Below, one piece after another: positions 17,586 to 26,450 of a DNA stretch of 64,000 nt. How positions within the stretch are numbered: position 1 is the stretch's first letter; each line of letters starts with the position of its first letter. This stretch comes from Caballeronia hypogeia (GTDB taxonomy: Bacteria > Pseudomonadota > Gammaproteobacteria > Burkholderiales > Burkholderiaceae). The translations under genes were made by a program, and so were the position numbers. Below the pieces are notes generated by a model. It worked only from the letters and a program-made list of their open reading frames with translations, was not told the DNA's origin and did not search any database. Location of the stretch: positions 1 through 64,000 of the forward strand of contig NZ_FCOA02000037.1 in NCBI RefSeq assembly GCF_001544875.2. Direction: 5' to 3'.

Positions 17586-18582
17586 AGACATCGAAAACGA
17601 GAGCCGGCTTTCCACCGTCGCGCGCTTTCTGTTCGGCGTCGGGCCGCTGATCGGGTTGATCGCGCTGTGCATCGGCGGCACGCTTCTCAACGGCGATTTC
17701 GCCACCGTCGACAACGCGATGAACGTGCTCACGCGCACCTCGTTCATTGGCATCATCGCGGTGGGGATGACCTTCGTGATCATCTCGGGCGGCATCGATC
17801 TTTCGGTCGGCTCGATGGCGGCGCTCATCGCGGGCAGCATGATCTACATGATGAACCCGCTGCTGCAGGGCTTTCGTGGGCATGCGCTGCCGCCGCTTCT
17901 TATCATCGCGATGGGCATCGTGGTCGCGTTGCTGCTCGGCGCGCTGTTCGGCTTCGCGCATGGCGTGCTCGTGACGAAGGGCCGCATCGAGCCGTTCATC
18001 GTCACGCTGGGCACGCTCGGCATCTTTCGCGCACTGCTCACATGGCTCGCGGACGGCGGCGCGCTCACGCTCGACAACTCGCTCGCCGATCTCTACGGCC
18101 CCGTGTACTACGCGAGCGTGCTGCATGTGCCGGTGCCGATCTGGGTGTTTCTGATCGTCGCGGCGGGCGGTGCGCTGGTGCTCAATCGCACGGTGTATGG
18201 GCGGCACGTGCAGGCGATCGGCTCGAACGAACAGGTCGCGCGTTATGCGGGCATTCGCGTGGATCGCGTGAAGATCGTTACGTACGTGCTGCTCGGCTTG
18301 TGCGTCGCGGTCGCGACGATTCTGTATGTGCCGCGTTTAGGCTCGGCGACGCCGACCACCGGTCTTTTGTGGGAACTCGAAGCGATCGCGTCGGTCGTGG
18401 TCGGCGGCACGGCGTTGAAGGGCGGCGAAGGACGCGTGATCGGCACGGTCATCGGCGCGATTCTGCTTTCGGTCATCAACAACATTCTGAATCTCACGAG
18501 CATCATCAGCGTGTATCTGAACGCGGCGGTGCAGGGCGCCGTGATCATTCTCGTGGCGTTTTTGCAGCGCGGTCGTCGTTAG
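17566..18582 (+). CDS. Sugar ABC transporter permease (RbsC type)
   Basis: 338 residues with eight to ten hydrophobic segments and the BPD_transp_2 pattern FVIISGGIDLSVGSMAAL and IASVVVGGTALKGGEGRV. The start overlaps the end of the ATPase gene by 20 bp, implying translational coupling. It forms the membrane channel of the sugar importer as a homodimer. Confidence 0.92.
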   Translation: MRPAHTEDIENESRLSTVARFLFGVGPLIGLIALCIGGTLLNGDFATVDNAMNVLTRTSFIGIIAVGMTFVIISGGIDLSVGSMAALIAGSMIYMMNPLLQGFRGHALPPLLIIAMGIVVALLLGALFGFAHGVLVTKGRIEPFIVTLGTLGIFRALLTWLADGGALTLDNSLADLYGPVYYASVLHVPVPIWVFLIVAAGGALVLNRTVYGRHVQAIGSNEQVARYAGIRVDRVKIVTYVLLGLCVAVATILYVPRLGSATPTTGLLWELEAIASVVVGGTALKGGEGRVIGTVIGAILLSVINNILNLTSIISVYLNAAVQGAVIILVAFLQRGRR

Positions 18583-18613
18583 CCCAATCCCTCATAAGAC
18601 TGGAGACATCGTC

Positions 18614-19579
18614 ATGAAGAAAATGCTTCGCGCGCTCGGCGCGCTGACACTCGCGGCGAGCGCGTTCGCCGCCGCGTCGTCGTCCGCATCTGCCGCCGAC
18701 AAGGTGATTCTCGGCGTCGCGATTCCGACCGCGGATCACGGCTTCACGGGCGGCATCGTGTGGTGGGCGAACGAGGCGAAGAAGGAACTGGAGAAGGCGC
18801 ATCCCGATCTCAAGGTGATCGTGAAGACCGCGGGCAGCGCGCCCGAGCAGGCGAACCAGTTGCAGGATCTCGTGACCGTCAACAAGATCAACGCGCTCGT
18901 GATCTTCCCGCAGGAATCGGCGTCGCTCACGCAGCCGGTCGCGCAAGTGCACAAGAAGGGCGTGTATGTGACGGTGGTCGATCGCGGCCTGACCGACACC
19001 AGCGCGCAGGACGCCTACGTGGCCGGCGACAACACCGCGTTCGGCAAGATTCCCGCCGAATATCTCGCGAAGGCGTTGAACGGCAAGGGCGATATCGTCG
19101 CGCTGCGCGGCATTCCGACGACGCTCGACAACGAGCGCTGGACCGCGTTCGAAGGCGTGATGAAGCAGCATCCCGACATCAAGATTCTCGATGCGAAGTA
19201 CGCCAACTGGAATCGCGACGACGCCTTCAAGGTGATGCAGGACTATCTGACGCGCTTCAAGCATATCGATGCAGTCTGGGCCGCCGACGACGACATGATG
19301 ATCGGCGTGCTGAAGGCGATCGATCAGGCGAAGCGCACGGACATCAAGATCGTGTTCGGCGGCGCGGGCTCGAAGGAAGCGGTGAAGCGCATCATGGACA
19401 ACGACCCGCGCGTGCCGGCGGATGTGTCGTACTCGCCGAAGTTCATCTACGACGCGATCAAGCTGACCGCCGAAGCGCGCCTGAAGGGCGACAAGCTGCC
19501 GCCGACGACGATCATCCCGTCGGTGCTCATCACCAAGGAAAACGCCAAGCAGTTCTATTTCCCGAACTCGCCGTTCTGA
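18614..19579 (+). CDS. Sugar ABC transporter substrate-binding protein (RbsB type)
   Basis: 321 residues with a Sec signal peptide ending near SASA-ADKV. The mature part has the Peripla_BP_4 pattern AIPTADHGFTGGIVWWANEA, with binding-pocket regions VDRGLTD and AADDDMMIGVLKAI. It captures the sugar in the periplasm for the preceding permease and ATPase. GGAG precedes ATG 18614. The tandem Trp residues (WW) near the pocket entry fit stacking on a sugar ring (inference). The ligand is unknown. Confidence 0.92.
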   Translation: MKKMLRALGALTLAASAFAAASSSASAADKVILGVAIPTADHGFTGGIVWWANEAKKELEKAHPDLKVIVKTAGSAPEQANQLQDLVTVNKINALVIFPQESASLTQPVAQVHKKGVYVTVVDRGLTDTSAQDAYVAGDNTAFGKIPAEYLAKALNGKGDIVALRGIPTTLDNERWTAFEGVMKQHPDIKILDAKYANWNRDDAFKVMQDYLTRFKHIDAVWAADDDMMIGVLKAIDQAKRTDIKIVFGGAGSKEAVKRIMDNDPRVPADVSYSPKFIYDAIKLTAEARLKGDKLPPTTIIPSVLITKENAKQFYFPNSPF

Positions 19580-19627
19580 GTGCATGGCCGGTCAACGTGT
19601 TGACCGGCGCTTCCATAGAGGCGAAAG

Positions 19628-20689
19628 ATGAAGACCATCAAGGGCCCGGCGATCTTTCTCGCGCAGTTCATGGGCGATGAGGCGCCGTTCGATTCATTGG
19701 AAAACCTCGCGACGTGGGCGGGTTCGCTGGGCTACAAGGGCATTCAGGTGCCCGCCGATCCGCGCCTGATCGATCTCGAGAAGGCCGCATCGAGCAATGC
19801 GTACTGCGATGACATCCGCCGCACCGTCGATGACGCGGGCGTCGCGATCACCGAGCTTTCGACGCATCTGCAGGGGCAACTGATCGCGGTGCATCCCGCA
19901 TACGACACGCTGTTCGACGGCTTCGCCGCGCCGCATGTGCGCGGCAATCCGGAAGCGCGCACCGAATGGGCGATATCGCAGTTGAAACTCGCGGCGGCGG
20001 CATCGAAGAGACTGGGTCTGAACGCCCACGTGACGTTCTCGGGCGCGCTCGCGTGGCCGTATGTGTATCCGTGGCCGCAGCGTCCGGCGGGTCTGGTCGA
20101 AGTCGCGTTCGAGGAGCTCGCAGCGCGCTGGCGTTCGATTCTCGATGAGTTCGATCGCGCGGGCGTCGATGTCTGCTATGAGCTCCATCCGGGCGAGGAC
20201 CTGCACGACGGCGTGACCTTCGAGCGCTTTCTCGCGGCGGTCGAGGACCATCCGCGCGCGAACATCCTGTTCGATCCGAGCCACTTCGTGTTGCAGCAAC
20301 TCGATTACCTCGCGTTCATCGACATCTATCACGCGCGCATCAAGGCGTTTCATGTGAAGGACGCGGAGTTCCGGCCGAACGGCAGACAAGGCGTGTATGG
20401 CGGCTATGCAGGCTGGGCCGAGCGCGCGGGGCGCTTCCGTTCGCTCGGCGACGGCCAGATCGACTTCAAGGCGATCTTCTCGAAGATGGCGCAATACGAT
20501 TTCGCGGGCTGGGCCGTGCTCGAATGGGAGTGCGCGTTGAAGCATCCGGAAGACGGCGCGCGCGAGGGCGCGGTGTTCATACGCGATCACATCATCCGCG
20601 TGGCGGAGCGTGCATTCGATGACTTCGCCGGCAGCGGCGCGAGCCGCGAACAAATGCGCGGCTTGCTCGGCATCGGAGGCAAGCGATGA
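19628..20689 (+). CDS. Sugar phosphate isomerase/epimerase-like TIM-barrel enzyme
   Basis: 353 residues of the xylose-isomerase-like AP-endonuclease-2 family. Likely metal ligands are Glu in CYELHPGEDLHDG, Asp in ILFDPSHFVLQQ, His in AFHVKDAEF and Glu in AVLEWECALK. Enzymes of this family isomerise or epimerise keto-sugars, and in operons with Gfo/Idh dehydrogenases they often act on 3-keto-sugars. It lies between the binding-protein gene and the Gfo/Idh gene, with a 4-bp ATGA overlap to the latter. The pathway is not identifiable from sequence alone. Confidence 0.88.
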   Translation: MKTIKGPAIFLAQFMGDEAPFDSLENLATWAGSLGYKGIQVPADPRLIDLEKAASSNAYCDDIRRTVDDAGVAITELSTHLQGQLIAVHPAYDTLFDGFAAPHVRGNPEARTEWAISQLKLAAAASKRLGLNAHVTFSGALAWPYVYPWPQRPAGLVEVAFEELAARWRSILDEFDRAGVDVCYELHPGEDLHDGVTFERFLAAVEDHPRANILFDPSHFVLQQLDYLAFIDIYHARIKAFHVKDAEFRPNGRQGVYGGYAGWAERAGRFRSLGDGQIDFKAIFSKMAQYDFAGWAVLEWECALKHPEDGAREGAVFIRDHIIRVAERAFDDFAGSGASREQMRGLLGIGGKR

Positions 20690-21807
20690 ATCGAGTGCGG
20701 CTAGGCATGGTCGGCGGGGGCGAGGGCGCGTTCATCGGCGCGGTGCATCGCATTGCGGCGCGGCTCGATGATCGATATGAGCTGGTGGCGGGCGCGTTGT
20801 CGTCGGATGCGCGGCGCGCGGCGTCGAGCGCGGCGGCGATCGGGCTTGCGCGCAGTTACGACGATTATCGCGAGATGGCGCGCATCGAAGCGGGGCGCTC
20901 GGATGGCATCGAGGCGGTCGCGATCGTCACGCCGAATCATCTGCATGCACCTATTGCAACGGCTTTCCTCGAAGCCGGTATTCACGTGATCTGCGACAAG
21001 CCGCTGGCCGTGTCACTCGATGAAGGCGAGGCGCTGGCGAGGCTCGCGCGCGAGAAGGATCGCGTGTTCGCGGTGACCTACACGTACACGGGATATCCGC
21101 TCGTGCGTCACGCGCGCGGAATGGTGCGGCGGGGTTTGCTCGGGGACATTCGCGTCGTGCAGGTGGAGTATGCGCAGGACTGGCTGTCGCTTCCTGTCGA
21201 AACTCAGTCCAACCGGCAGGCGGTGTGGCGCACCGATCCCGCGCTAGCGGGACCGGCCGGATGTCTCGGGGATATCGGCACGCACGCCTATCAGCTTGCT
21301 GAATATGTCACGGGCATGCGGCCTTCCGAGCTTGCCGCCGACGTGACCACGTTCGTGCCGAACCGCCGCGTGGACGATCACGTGCAGGCGATGTTCCGCT
21401 ACGAGAACGGCGCGCGCGGCATGTTGTGGGCGAGTCAGGTCGCGGCGGGTGAGGAGAACGCGCTGCGGTTGCGCGTGTATGGGACGAAGGCGGGCTTGAG
21501 CTTCGATCAGCAGAACCCGAACGAGTTGTGGTTCACGCCGATCGGCGGTGTGTCGGAGCGGATTACGCGCGGGCGTGTGCAAAGTCCCGAAGCGCTGCAT
21601 GCGACGCGCGTGCCGGCGGGGCATCCGGAAGGATATCTCGAAGCGTTCGCGCAGGTTTATACGGATGCGGCCGCGTGCATCGCGAGTGGGACGACGCAAG
21701 GGGATGAGTGGCTCACCACGGTCGAGGATGGCGTCGCGGGGTTGAGGTTTGTGGAGGCGGTGTTGCGGAGTGGTGATGCCAACGGGCAGTGGGTTGGGCT
21801 GACCTGA
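20686..21807 (+). CDS. Gfo/Idh/MocA-family NAD(P)-dependent oxidoreductase
   Basis: 373 residues. The N-terminal Rossmann motif is MVGGGEGAFIG and VICDKPLAVS supplies the conserved Lys-Pro. The catalytic region GDIGTHAYQLAEY has the family's Asp and His. The gene overlaps the TIM-barrel gene by four bases, so the two products are probably made in equal amounts and act sequentially. Family members oxidise sugar or cyclitol hydroxyls with NAD(P). As last gene of the LacI unit it probably oxidises the imported sugar or reduces its keto form. Confidence 0.9.
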   Translation: MNRVRLGMVGGGEGAFIGAVHRIAARLDDRYELVAGALSSDARRAASSAAAIGLARSYDDYREMARIEAGRSDGIEAVAIVTPNHLHAPIATAFLEAGIHVICDKPLAVSLDEGEALARLAREKDRVFAVTYTYTGYPLVRHARGMVRRGLLGDIRVVQVEYAQDWLSLPVETQSNRQAVWRTDPALAGPAGCLGDIGTHAYQLAEYVTGMRPSELAADVTTFVPNRRVDDHVQAMFRYENGARGMLWASQVAAGEENALRLRVYGTKAGLSFDQQNPNELWFTPIGGVSERITRGRVQSPEALHATRVPAGHPEGYLEAFAQVYTDAAACIASGTTQGDEWLTTVEDGVAGLRFVEAVLRSGDANGQWVGLT

Positions 21808-21814
21808 GAGCGCG

Positions 21815-21844
21815 AAGAAAAAGGGGCGGCCCGAAGGCCGCCCC
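21815..21844 (-). terminator. Rho-independent terminator of gnd
   Basis: Stem GGGGCGGCC / GGCCGCCCC with a four-base loop (21823-21844), followed on the minus strand by a T run (21822-21818). It may also stop the convergent Gfo/Idh transcript. Confidence 0.8.
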
Positions 21845-21871
21845 GCTTACAACGGATTCAAAGGATGACAA

Positions 21872-23278
21872 TCACGCCCAATTCGCGTGAAAGCTCCCTT
21901 CCTTGTCCGTGCGCTCGAACGTATGCGCGCCGAAGAAATCCCGCTGCGCCTGCACCAGATTCGCCGGCAGCCTTTCCGACCGATACGCATCGAAATAAGC
22001 AATCGCCGACGAGAACGCCGGCACCGGAATCCCCGCCTTCACCGCCGCGACGACCACATCGCGCAACGCGTCCTGATACTTCGCCGCGATATCGCTGAAA
22101 TACGGATCGAGCAGCAGGTTCGCGAGATCGGGATTGGTCTTGTACGCATCGGTGATCTTCTGCAGGAAGCGCGCGCGGATGATGCAGCCCGCCCGGAAGA
22201 TCTTCGCGATCTCGCCGTAATGCAGATCCCACTTGTACTCTTCCGATGCCGCGCGCAACTGCGCAAACCCTTGCGCATACGAAACGATCTTCGACAGATA
22301 CAACGCACGCCGCACCGATTCGACGAACGCCGCGCGATCGCCGTCGAACTTGGGCGTCGGACCCGAAAGCACCTTCGCCGCCGCCACGCGCTGCGTCTTC
22401 AGCGACGACAGCACGCGCGCGAACACCGCTTCGGTAATCAAAGGCAACGGCGCGCCGAGGTCCAATGCATTCTGGCTCGTCCACTTGCCCGTGCCTTTTT
22501 GCGCGGCGCGGTCGAGAATGACATCGACGAGATCCTTGCCGGTTTCTTCATCCTTCTTCGAGAAGATCTTCGACGTGATCTCGATCAGGTAACTATCCAG
22601 TTCGCCCTGATTCCACTCGACATAGACCTTGCCCAGCTCTTCATTCGACAAACCGGCCACGCGCTTCAGCACGTCATAGCTTTCGGCGATCAGCTGCATG
22701 TCGCCGTACTCGATGCCGTTGTGCACCATCTTCACGAAATGGCCCGCGCCGTCCGGACCCATGTACGCGACGCACGGCTCGCCGTCCGGCGCCTTCGCGG
22801 CGATCTCGGTGAGAATCGGCGCGACGAGCTCGTACGCTTCCTTCTGTCCGCCCGGCATGATCGACGGGCCCTTCAGCGCGCCTTCCTCGCCGCCCGACAC
22901 GCCCGTGCCGATGAAATGCAGGCCCGACTTCGCGAGATCCTGATTGCGGCGGATGGTGTCGGTGAAATGAGTGTTGCCGCCGTCGATGAGAATGTCGCCC
23001 TTGTCCAGCAGCGGGCGCAGTTGCGCGATGGTCTCGTCGGTGCCGGCGCCGGCCTTGACCATCATCAGGATGCGGCGGGGCTTTTCGAGCGAATCGACGA
23101 ACTCTTCGAGCGTGTAGGTAGGCACGAGCTTCTTGTCGGAATGTTCGGCAATCAGTTCGTCGGTTTTGGCGCGGCTGCGGTTGTAGACCGAAACGGCGTG
23201 GCCGCGGCTCTCGATGTTCAAGGCCAGATTGCGGCCCATGACGGCGAGACCCACCACGCCGATTGCTTGCTTGCTCAT
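21872..23278 (-). CDS. gnd: 6-phosphogluconate dehydrogenase, decarboxylating
   Basis: 468 residues, the normal length for the long-type enzyme. The N-terminal Rossmann motif is GLAVMGRNLALNIESRG. The substrate region is GVSGGEEGALKGPSIMPGG, with catalytic Lys in HFVKMVHNGIEYGDM, and the family signature is ILDRAAQKGTGKWTS. It oxidises 6-phosphogluconate to ribulose 5-phosphate and CO2 in the pentose phosphate pathway. ATG 23278 follows GGAG; an in-frame extension to 23545 is arginine/serine-rich and not part of the protein. It appears monocistronic with its own terminator. Confidence 0.95.
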   Translation of the reverse strand: MSKQAIGVVGLAVMGRNLALNIESRGHAVSVYNRSRAKTDELIAEHSDKKLVPTYTLEEFVDSLEKPRRILMMVKAGAGTDETIAQLRPLLDKGDILIDGGNTHFTDTIRRNQDLAKSGLHFIGTGVSGGEEGALKGPSIMPGGQKEAYELVAPILTEIAAKAPDGEPCVAYMGPDGAGHFVKMVHNGIEYGDMQLIAESYDVLKRVAGLSNEELGKVYVEWNQGELDSYLIEITSKIFSKKDEETGKDLVDVILDRAAQKGTGKWTSQNALDLGAPLPLITEAVFARVLSSLKTQRVAAAKVLSGPTPKFDGDRAAFVESVRRALYLSKIVSYAQGFAQLRAASEEYKWDLHYGEIAKIFRAGCIIRARFLQKITDAYKTNPDLANLLLDPYFSDIAAKYQDALRDVVVAAVKAGIPVPAFSSAIAYFDAYRSERLPANLVQAQRDFFGAHTFERTDKEGSFHANWA

Positions 23279-23565
23279 GCTTGATCTCCGATTGACCGAA
23301 GCGGACGCGGCTCGTGGCGCGGCTTCGGGATAAAAACGTGTCGATGGAAGTGGCGCTCGCGTGAGAGATCGTCTCGGGTTCGATCGGCGGCTCGACGGGC
23401 CGGGCGGCAGTCCGGCAGTCCGATCGATTGCGCGAGCGCGGACCGCCCCGAATTTACCACTTTGAGCCGTATCCGGCAGGCATCGCGCCGCGCGGCCGAG
23501 CAGCGAACGCAGCGCCGTCTTAGAATGAACGCCCATTACGAGCACGCCGCGAGGCGCACCGCACC

Positions 23566-23907
23566 ATGCCGTCAGCCCGGCGCGCGCGTCGCCATCATTA
23601 CTCCGTCTATGTCGTCGAATTGTCCGGCACGGTCTGGAACGAGGCGCGTTTCAGGCGCGCCAATCCGGACTATGTGATCGGCATGCCGTTCGTGTATGTC
23701 GGCATGACGGGTGTCGATCCGGACGTGCGCTTCGACAAGCACAAGGCGGGCATCCAGTCCAACCGCTACGTGCGCGAGTTCGGGCTGCGGCTTCTGCCGC
23801 ATCTCTACGAAATGTACAACCCGATGCCCTACGACGGCGCGCGCGACATGGAAGTGGAACTGGCCATAGGCTTGCGGGAAACGGGCTATGGCGTATGGCA
23901 GGCTTGA
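23566..23907 (+). CDS. Small GIY-YIG-like protein
   Basis: 113 residues. SVYVVELSGTVW followed by FVYVGMTGVDPDVRFDKHKAG resembles the GIY-YIG nuclease core (two short tyrosine-rich strands, then a conserved Arg and His). The C-terminal EMYNPMPYDGARDMEVELA could supply the family Glu. The first motif is VYV rather than GIY, so catalysis is uncertain. It stands between gnd and the ketopantoate-reductase-like gene, about 40 bp before the latter. I do not assign a function beyond the fold resemblance. Confidence 0.65.
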   Translation: MPSARRARRHHYSVYVVELSGTVWNEARFRRANPDYVIGMPFVYVGMTGVDPDVRFDKHKAGIQSNRYVREFGLRLLPHLYEMYNPMPYDGARDMEVELAIGLRETGYGVWQA

Positions 23908-23950
23908 TACAGGCAAAACCATTCAACCAACGAACGATACGGAGCGGGAC

Positions 23951-24877
23951 ATGCGGATTCTGGTAGTGGGCGCGGGGGCCATCGGCGGATATTTCGGTGC
24001 GCGGCTGGTCGAAGCGGGCCGGGACGTGACCTTTCTCGTGCGCGAGCGCCGCGCCGAACGGCTGCGTGAAACCGGGCTCAGGGTGAAGGCGTTCGAAGGC
24101 GAATTCGGCGTCGACGAACCGAAGCTCGTGCTGTCGAAGGACATCGCCGGGCCGTACGATCTCGTCATTCTGAGCTGCAAGGCCTACGACCTGCAGGGCG
24201 CGATCGATTCGTTCGCGCCCGCGGTCGGCCCCGATACCGCGATCGTTCCGCTGCTCAACGGCATGGCCCACCTCGACGCGCTCGACGCGCGCTTCAGCGC
24301 CGCGAACGTGCTCGGCGGACAGTGCTCGATTGCGGCGACCCTCGACGCGGAAGGCCGCATCGTGCAGATGACCGACATGCATTCGCTCGTGTTCGGCGAG
24401 CGCGCCGGCGGCCGCTCGCCGCGCGTCGAGACGATCGCCGCGCAACTGGACGGCGCGAAATTCAACCTGACGGTGAGCGAAGACGTCGTCCAGTCGATGT
24501 GGGACAAGTGGGTTTTCCTGGCGACGCTCGCCACCAGCACCTGTCTGATGCGCGCGCCGATCTGCGACATCCTCGCGGCGCCCGGCGGCGAAGCCGTGCT
24601 TCAGCGGCTTTTCACCGAGTGCGAAAGCGTCGCGGCCGACAACGATCATCCGCCGGGCGAGGCCGTGATCAAACGCGCGCGCTCGTTCTTCGGTGACCGC
24701 AATTCGACGATGACCGCCTCGATGCTGCGCGATCTCGAGAACGGCACGGCCATCGAGGCCGATCAAATCGTGGGCGATCTGATCGCGCGGCGCAGGACGA
24801 AGCTGGAAGGCGGATCGATGCTGGAAGTCGCCTACGCGCATCTGAAAGCGTACGAAGCGCGCCGGAGCCGGGCTTAG
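23951..24877 (+). CDS. Ketopantoate reductase family protein (ApbA/PanE-like)
   Basis: 308 residues. It begins MRILVVGAGAIGGYFGARL, the PanE NADPH-binding GxGxxG motif. The central VVQSMWDKWVFLATLATSTC contains the conserved catalytic Lys region, and the C-terminus has DRNSTMTASMLRDLENGTAIEADQIVGDL (ApbA_C; only part needs citing as MLRDLENG). PanE reduces 2-dehydropantoate to pantoate for coenzyme A synthesis. Burkholderiaceae carry several paralogs, so this may act on another 2-oxo acid. GGAG precedes ATG 23951. The chromate-transport genes follow within 3 bp. Confidence 0.85.
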   Translation: MRILVVGAGAIGGYFGARLVEAGRDVTFLVRERRAERLRETGLRVKAFEGEFGVDEPKLVLSKDIAGPYDLVILSCKAYDLQGAIDSFAPAVGPDTAIVPLLNGMAHLDALDARFSAANVLGGQCSIAATLDAEGRIVQMTDMHSLVFGERAGGRSPRVETIAAQLDGAKFNLTVSEDVVQSMWDKWVFLATLATSTCLMRAPICDILAAPGGEAVLQRLFTECESVAADNDHPPGEAVIKRARSFFGDRNSTMTASMLRDLENGTAIEADQIVGDLIARRRTKLEGGSMLEVAYAHLKAYEARRSRA

Positions 24878-24880
24878 GCG

Positions 24881-25429
24881 ATGTCGAAGGCAAACGGGCC
24901 GCGCCCGGGCGTCGCTGAAATCTTCATTGGCTTTCTCACGCTCGGGCTGACGGCGTTCGGCGGCGCGCTGCCGCTCGCGCGCCGCGAGATTGTCGAGCGC
25001 CGCAAATGGCTCGACCCAGACGAGTTCACCGATCTGCTCGGCCTTTGCCAGTTCCTTCCCGGCGGGAACGTGATCAATCTGTCGGTGGCCGTGGGCATGC
25101 GCTTTCGCGGCGTGCCGGGTGCGCTCGCGGGCCTGCTCGGGCTGCTCGTAGGTCCCTCGCTGATCGTGATCGGGCTCGGCGTGATCTATCAGCGCACGCA
25201 TCAGGACCCGCGCATCGCGCATCTGTTCGCGGGGCTCGCGGCGGCCGCGGCGGGCCTGCTCGTCGCGATGGCGGTGAAGATCATGTGGCCGTTGCGGCGG
25301 AAGCCCGAAGCCGCCGTCGTCGCGCTGCTGATGTTCGCGTCGATCGCGCTCCTGCGCACGCCACTCCTGCCGACGATGCTCGTCTTCACGCCAGTCTCCG
25401 TGCTGATCGCGTGGAAGGTGCGCCGATGA
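24881..25429 (+). CDS. Chromate transporter, first half (short-chain CHR protein)
   Basis: 182 residues carrying a single CHR domain: GLTAFGGALPLARREIVERR, then LCQFLPGGNVINLSVAVG and a series of hydrophobic segments. Short-chain CHR proteins occur as gene pairs and work as a heteromeric membrane transporter that expels chromate. The gene starts 3 bp after the ketopantoate-reductase-like gene and overlaps its partner by four bases (ATGA). Confidence 0.88.
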   Translation: MSKANGPRPGVAEIFIGFLTLGLTAFGGALPLARREIVERRKWLDPDEFTDLLGLCQFLPGGNVINLSVAVGMRFRGVPGALAGLLGLLVGPSLIVIGLGVIYQRTHQDPRIAHLFAGLAAAAAGLLVAMAVKIMWPLRRKPEAAVVALLMFASIALLRTPLLPTMLVFTPVSVLIAWKVRR

Positions 25430-25953
25430 AGCACGATCTGCTGTCGCTCGCCGCGATCTTCAGTCAGCTGTCGCTGCTCGCGTTCGGCGGCGGCAATTCG
25501 ATCCTGCCGGAAATGCAGCGGCAGGTCGTGCAGGTGCACGAATGGATGTCGAAGGCCGACTTCTCCGCGCTCTTCGCGCTCGCGCAGGCCGCGCCCGGCC
25601 CGAACATGATGGTCGTCACGCTGATCGGCTGGCATGTGGCGGGATGGCCAGGCGTGCTGGTCACGTCGGTCGCGAAGTTCGGGCCTTCGTCGCTGGTGAC
25701 GATCGGCGCGCTGCACGCGTGGGAGCGCTTCAGGGAACGTCCGTGGCGGCGCTTCATCCAGCTAGGCCTCGTGCCGATCACGGCGGGGCTGGTCGCGGCG
25801 AGCGCGTTGCTGATCGCGGAGGCGTCGGACCAGACCGTGCTGCTGGGCGCGATCACGGCGGTCGTCGCCGTGCTCTCGTACCGGACGAAGCTGCATCCGC
25901 TGTGGCTGCTCGCGGGCGGCGCGCTGATCGGGCTGACGGGCTTCGGGCAATAG
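25426..25953 (+). CDS. Chromate transporter, second half (short-chain CHR protein)
   Basis: 175 residues with the second CHR domain: LLAFGGGNSILPEMQRQVV and LAQAAPGPNMMVVTLIG, the counterpart of the FGG and PGP motifs in the first half. ATG 25426 overlaps the stop of the first gene, giving coupled translation. Together the two match one long-chain ChrA. Whether chromate is the real substrate is not shown; many CHR proteins in environmental bacteria are uncharacterised. Confidence 0.88.
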   Translation: MKHDLLSLAAIFSQLSLLAFGGGNSILPEMQRQVVQVHEWMSKADFSALFALAQAAPGPNMMVVTLIGWHVAGWPGVLVTSVAKFGPSSLVTIGALHAWERFRERPWRRFIQLGLVPITAGLVAASALLIAEASDQTVLLGAITAVVAVLSYRTKLHPLWLLAGGALIGLTGFGQ

Positions 25954-26023
25954 CGCCGCGCAACGGTATCGGGCAAGCTTTCTGCTGAATTCATCGAAAC
26001 GAAAGGATGCAAGGACGAGCGTC

Positions 26024-26362
26024 ATGAGCATGAATATCGAATACGCGAAGACCGCGCCCGCGCGCGCCGAAGTCGACGCGCTGAACGGTCCGACGGTCGT
26101 CGAGTTCGGCACCGACTGGTGCGGCTATTGCCGTGGAGCGCAGCCGTTGATCGCGCAGGCGTTCCAGGGACACGGCGCCGTGAAGCACATGAAGATCGAG
26201 GACGGTCCCGGCCGCCCGCTCGGCCGTTCGTTTCGCGTGAAGCTCTGGCCGACGCTCGTCTTCATGCTCGGCGGCAAGGAAGTCGCGCGTCTCGTGCGCC
26301 CCGGCGACGTCTCCGAAATCCGCGACGCGCTCGCGCTCATCGACGAGCCGCTCGCGCAATAA
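26024..26362 (+). CDS. Thioredoxin-family protein
   Basis: 112 residues with the thioredoxin active site in GTDWCGYCRGAQ (CGYC) and the cis-proline segment LWPTLVFML. There is no signal peptide, so it is cytoplasmic. CGYC, instead of CGPC, suggests a somewhat different redox potential from housekeeping thioredoxin (inference). It follows the chromate-transport genes by 70 bp, with AAGGA before the ATG, and could be part of that unit. A redox role in metal or oxyanion stress would fit but is not shown. Confidence 0.85.
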   Translation: MSMNIEYAKTAPARAEVDALNGPTVVEFGTDWCGYCRGAQPLIAQAFQGHGAVKHMKIEDGPGRPLGRSFRVKLWPTLVFMLGGKEVARLVRPGDVSEIRDALALIDEPLAQ

Positions 26363-26370
26363 GCCTTCTT

Positions 26371-26388
26371 CCAAGGGTTATCCCTTGG
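26371..26388. repeat. Inverted repeat CCAAGGG-TTAT-CCCTTGG
   Basis: Perfect 7-bp arms around TTAT, between the thioredoxin gene and the GntR gene. There is no T run, so an operator is as likely as a terminator. Part of it (26376-26396) resembles sequence just upstream of the LacI gene at 14983-15002. Confidence 0.5.
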
Positions 26389-26450
26389 TCGATTGCGCCC
26401 TCGTTAACTTGTATGATGACCCGATGACTTTATGGGGCTAGTCGAGTCGC

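Noticed and set aside
26371..26388. Rho-independent terminator after the thioredoxin gene
   Set aside because: The inverted repeat is perfect but no T run follows and the loop/stem composition is weak; kept only as an unassigned repeat.
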